From contig CANHBA010000109.1 in NCBI GenBank assembly GCA_947458985.1, forward strand, positions 1 through 7,234: 7,234 nt of DNA, given 5' to 3'. This stretch comes from Flavobacteriales bacterium (GTDB lineage: Bacteria; Bacteroidota; Bacteroidia; Flavobacteriales_D; Crocinitomicaceae). Shown piece after piece: positions 6,545-7,234 of the stretch. Under the pieces are notes generated by a model that was given only the letters and a program-made list of their open reading frames with translations, had not been told where the DNA came from and did no database searches. Position 1 is the first letter of the stretch. Each line of letters starts with the position of its first letter. Position numbers and translations under genes: made by a program.

Positions 6545-7234
6545 TTACCATTTCAGACGTGGGTCTGAAGCAACATCTTGCCCAACGGTGTGGCCCGCAG
6601 CCAAATAAAAAGAGCCTGCCATGGCGATCATAGCTGCGTTATCGGTGCAATAGCTCATTTTGGGAATGCCGACCTTCCAGCCCGCATCTTTTTTGGAAAG
6701 GAGGCGTTTTCTGAGTTCAGAATTGGCCGAAACACCACCGGCAATAACTACTGTTTGGATCCCCGTTTCCTTGACTGCTTTTTCGAGTTTGGCCATTAAA
6801 ATAGACACAATGCTGTTTTGAATGCTGGCGCAGAGGTCAGCTTTGTGGTTTTGGCGAAAATCAGGGTCGGTTTTTTCGGCGGCCTGAAGGGTGTACAAAA
6901 TGGAGGTTTTGAGCCCGCTGAAACTGAAATCTAAAGCTGGAATTTGTGGTTTGGCAAAAGAAAACGCCAACGGATTTCCTTGCGGTGCAAGTTGGTCAAT
7001 GAGCGGCCCGCCGGGGTAGGGCAGGCCTAGCATTTTTGCAGCTTTGTCAAAGGCTTCGCCTGCGGCGTCGTCTATGGTGCTGCCCAGCACTTGCATATCT
7101 AGGGCGTCATTGACACGCACAATTTGGGTGTGCCCGCCGCTTACGGTGAGGCATAAAAAAGGAAAACTGGGTTTGAGGTCGCTGGCGTCGTCAATAAAAT
7201 GCGCCAAAATATGGGCTTTCATGTGGTGCACACC
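6545..7234 (-). CDS. tsaD: tRNA N6-adenosine threonylcarbamoyltransferase TsaD, C-terminal two thirds (cut by right edge)
   Basis: TsaD transfers the threonylcarbamoyl group from threonylcarbamoyl-AMP to A37 of ANN-decoding tRNAs, working with TsaB and TsaE in the cytoplasm. The frame is open to the right edge and gives 229 residues; the family is about 335-340 aa, so about 105 N-terminal residues lie outside. Visible family motifs, in order: the metal-binding HMKAH at the very start (HxxxH), the nucleotide-binding TVSGGHTQIV, the hallmark STIDDAAGEAFDKAAKMLGL with PYPGGP, DFSFSGLKTS, VVIAGGVSANSELR, and YCTDNAAMIA with the third metal ligand Asp. It ends DPRLKW, as a normal C-terminus. No frameshift or missing key residue is seen. 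A GTG at 7231 is internal, not a start, because it lies just upstream of the metal-binding His. It lies upstream of the DsbD-alpha gene on the same strand, 61 bp away; a functional link is not expected. Confidence 0.97.
   Translation of the reverse strand, partial: GVHHMKAHILAHFIDDASDLKPSFPFLCLTVSGGHTQIVRVNDALDMQVLGSTIDDAAGEAFDKAAKMLGLPYPGGPLIDQLAPQGNPLAFSFAKPQIPALDFSFSGLKTSILYTLQAAEKTDPDFRQNHKADLCASIQNSIVSILMAKLEKAVKETGIQTVVIAGGVSANSELRKRLLSKKDAGWKVGIPKMSYCTDNAAMIAMAGSFYLAAGHTVGQDVASDPRLKW

Noticed and set aside
7229..7231. GTG at 7231-7229 as the tsaD start codon
   Set aside because: It lies directly before the conserved metal-binding HMKAH, which sits about 110 residues into the normal protein; the gene simply continues past the window.

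Overview
The window looks like a chromosomal segment of a Bacteroidota bacterium. The evidence is a TopB N-terminus with the variant toprim motif DAGQEGELIQRW that I associate with this phylum, a DsbD with a GHACQNC active site, starts with no clear Shine-Dalgarno sequence, and two uncharacterised envelope proteins of a type I recall only from Bacteroidota. The class cannot be resolved from this sequence. I see no tRNA, rRNA, CRISPR array, insertion sequence or phage gene, and the DNA is almost fully coding.

Layout. At the left edge is the start of topB (DNA topoisomerase III), on the minus strand and cut by the window edge (1-531). An 85-bp divergent intergenic region follows. Then comes a plus-strand pair: a 376-aa membrane-anchored protein with hints of a glycosidase-like TIM barrel (617-1747), and a 753-aa exported TPR-like protein (1692-3953). 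Their reading frames overlap by 56 bp, and the overlap encodes the signal peptide of the second protein. The pair ends 29 bp from a convergent minus-strand cluster. Read in its own direction, that cluster is tsaD (6545-7234, N-terminus off the right edge), then a small exported DsbD alpha-like protein (6022-6483), then full-length dsbD (3983-6016), 5 bp further on.

How the genes work together. TopB and TsaD are housekeeping enzymes for DNA topology and for tRNA t6A modification. The small DsbD-alpha protein and DsbD form a likely co-translated periplasmic reductant module: DsbD carries electrons from cytoplasmic thioredoxin across the inner membrane, and the stand-alone alpha-like domain may be an extra periplasmic acceptor. 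The overlapping plus-strand pair has no function I can name. Its tight overlap and the shared envelope location suggest the two proteins act together, and it is the best candidate here for an undescribed system.
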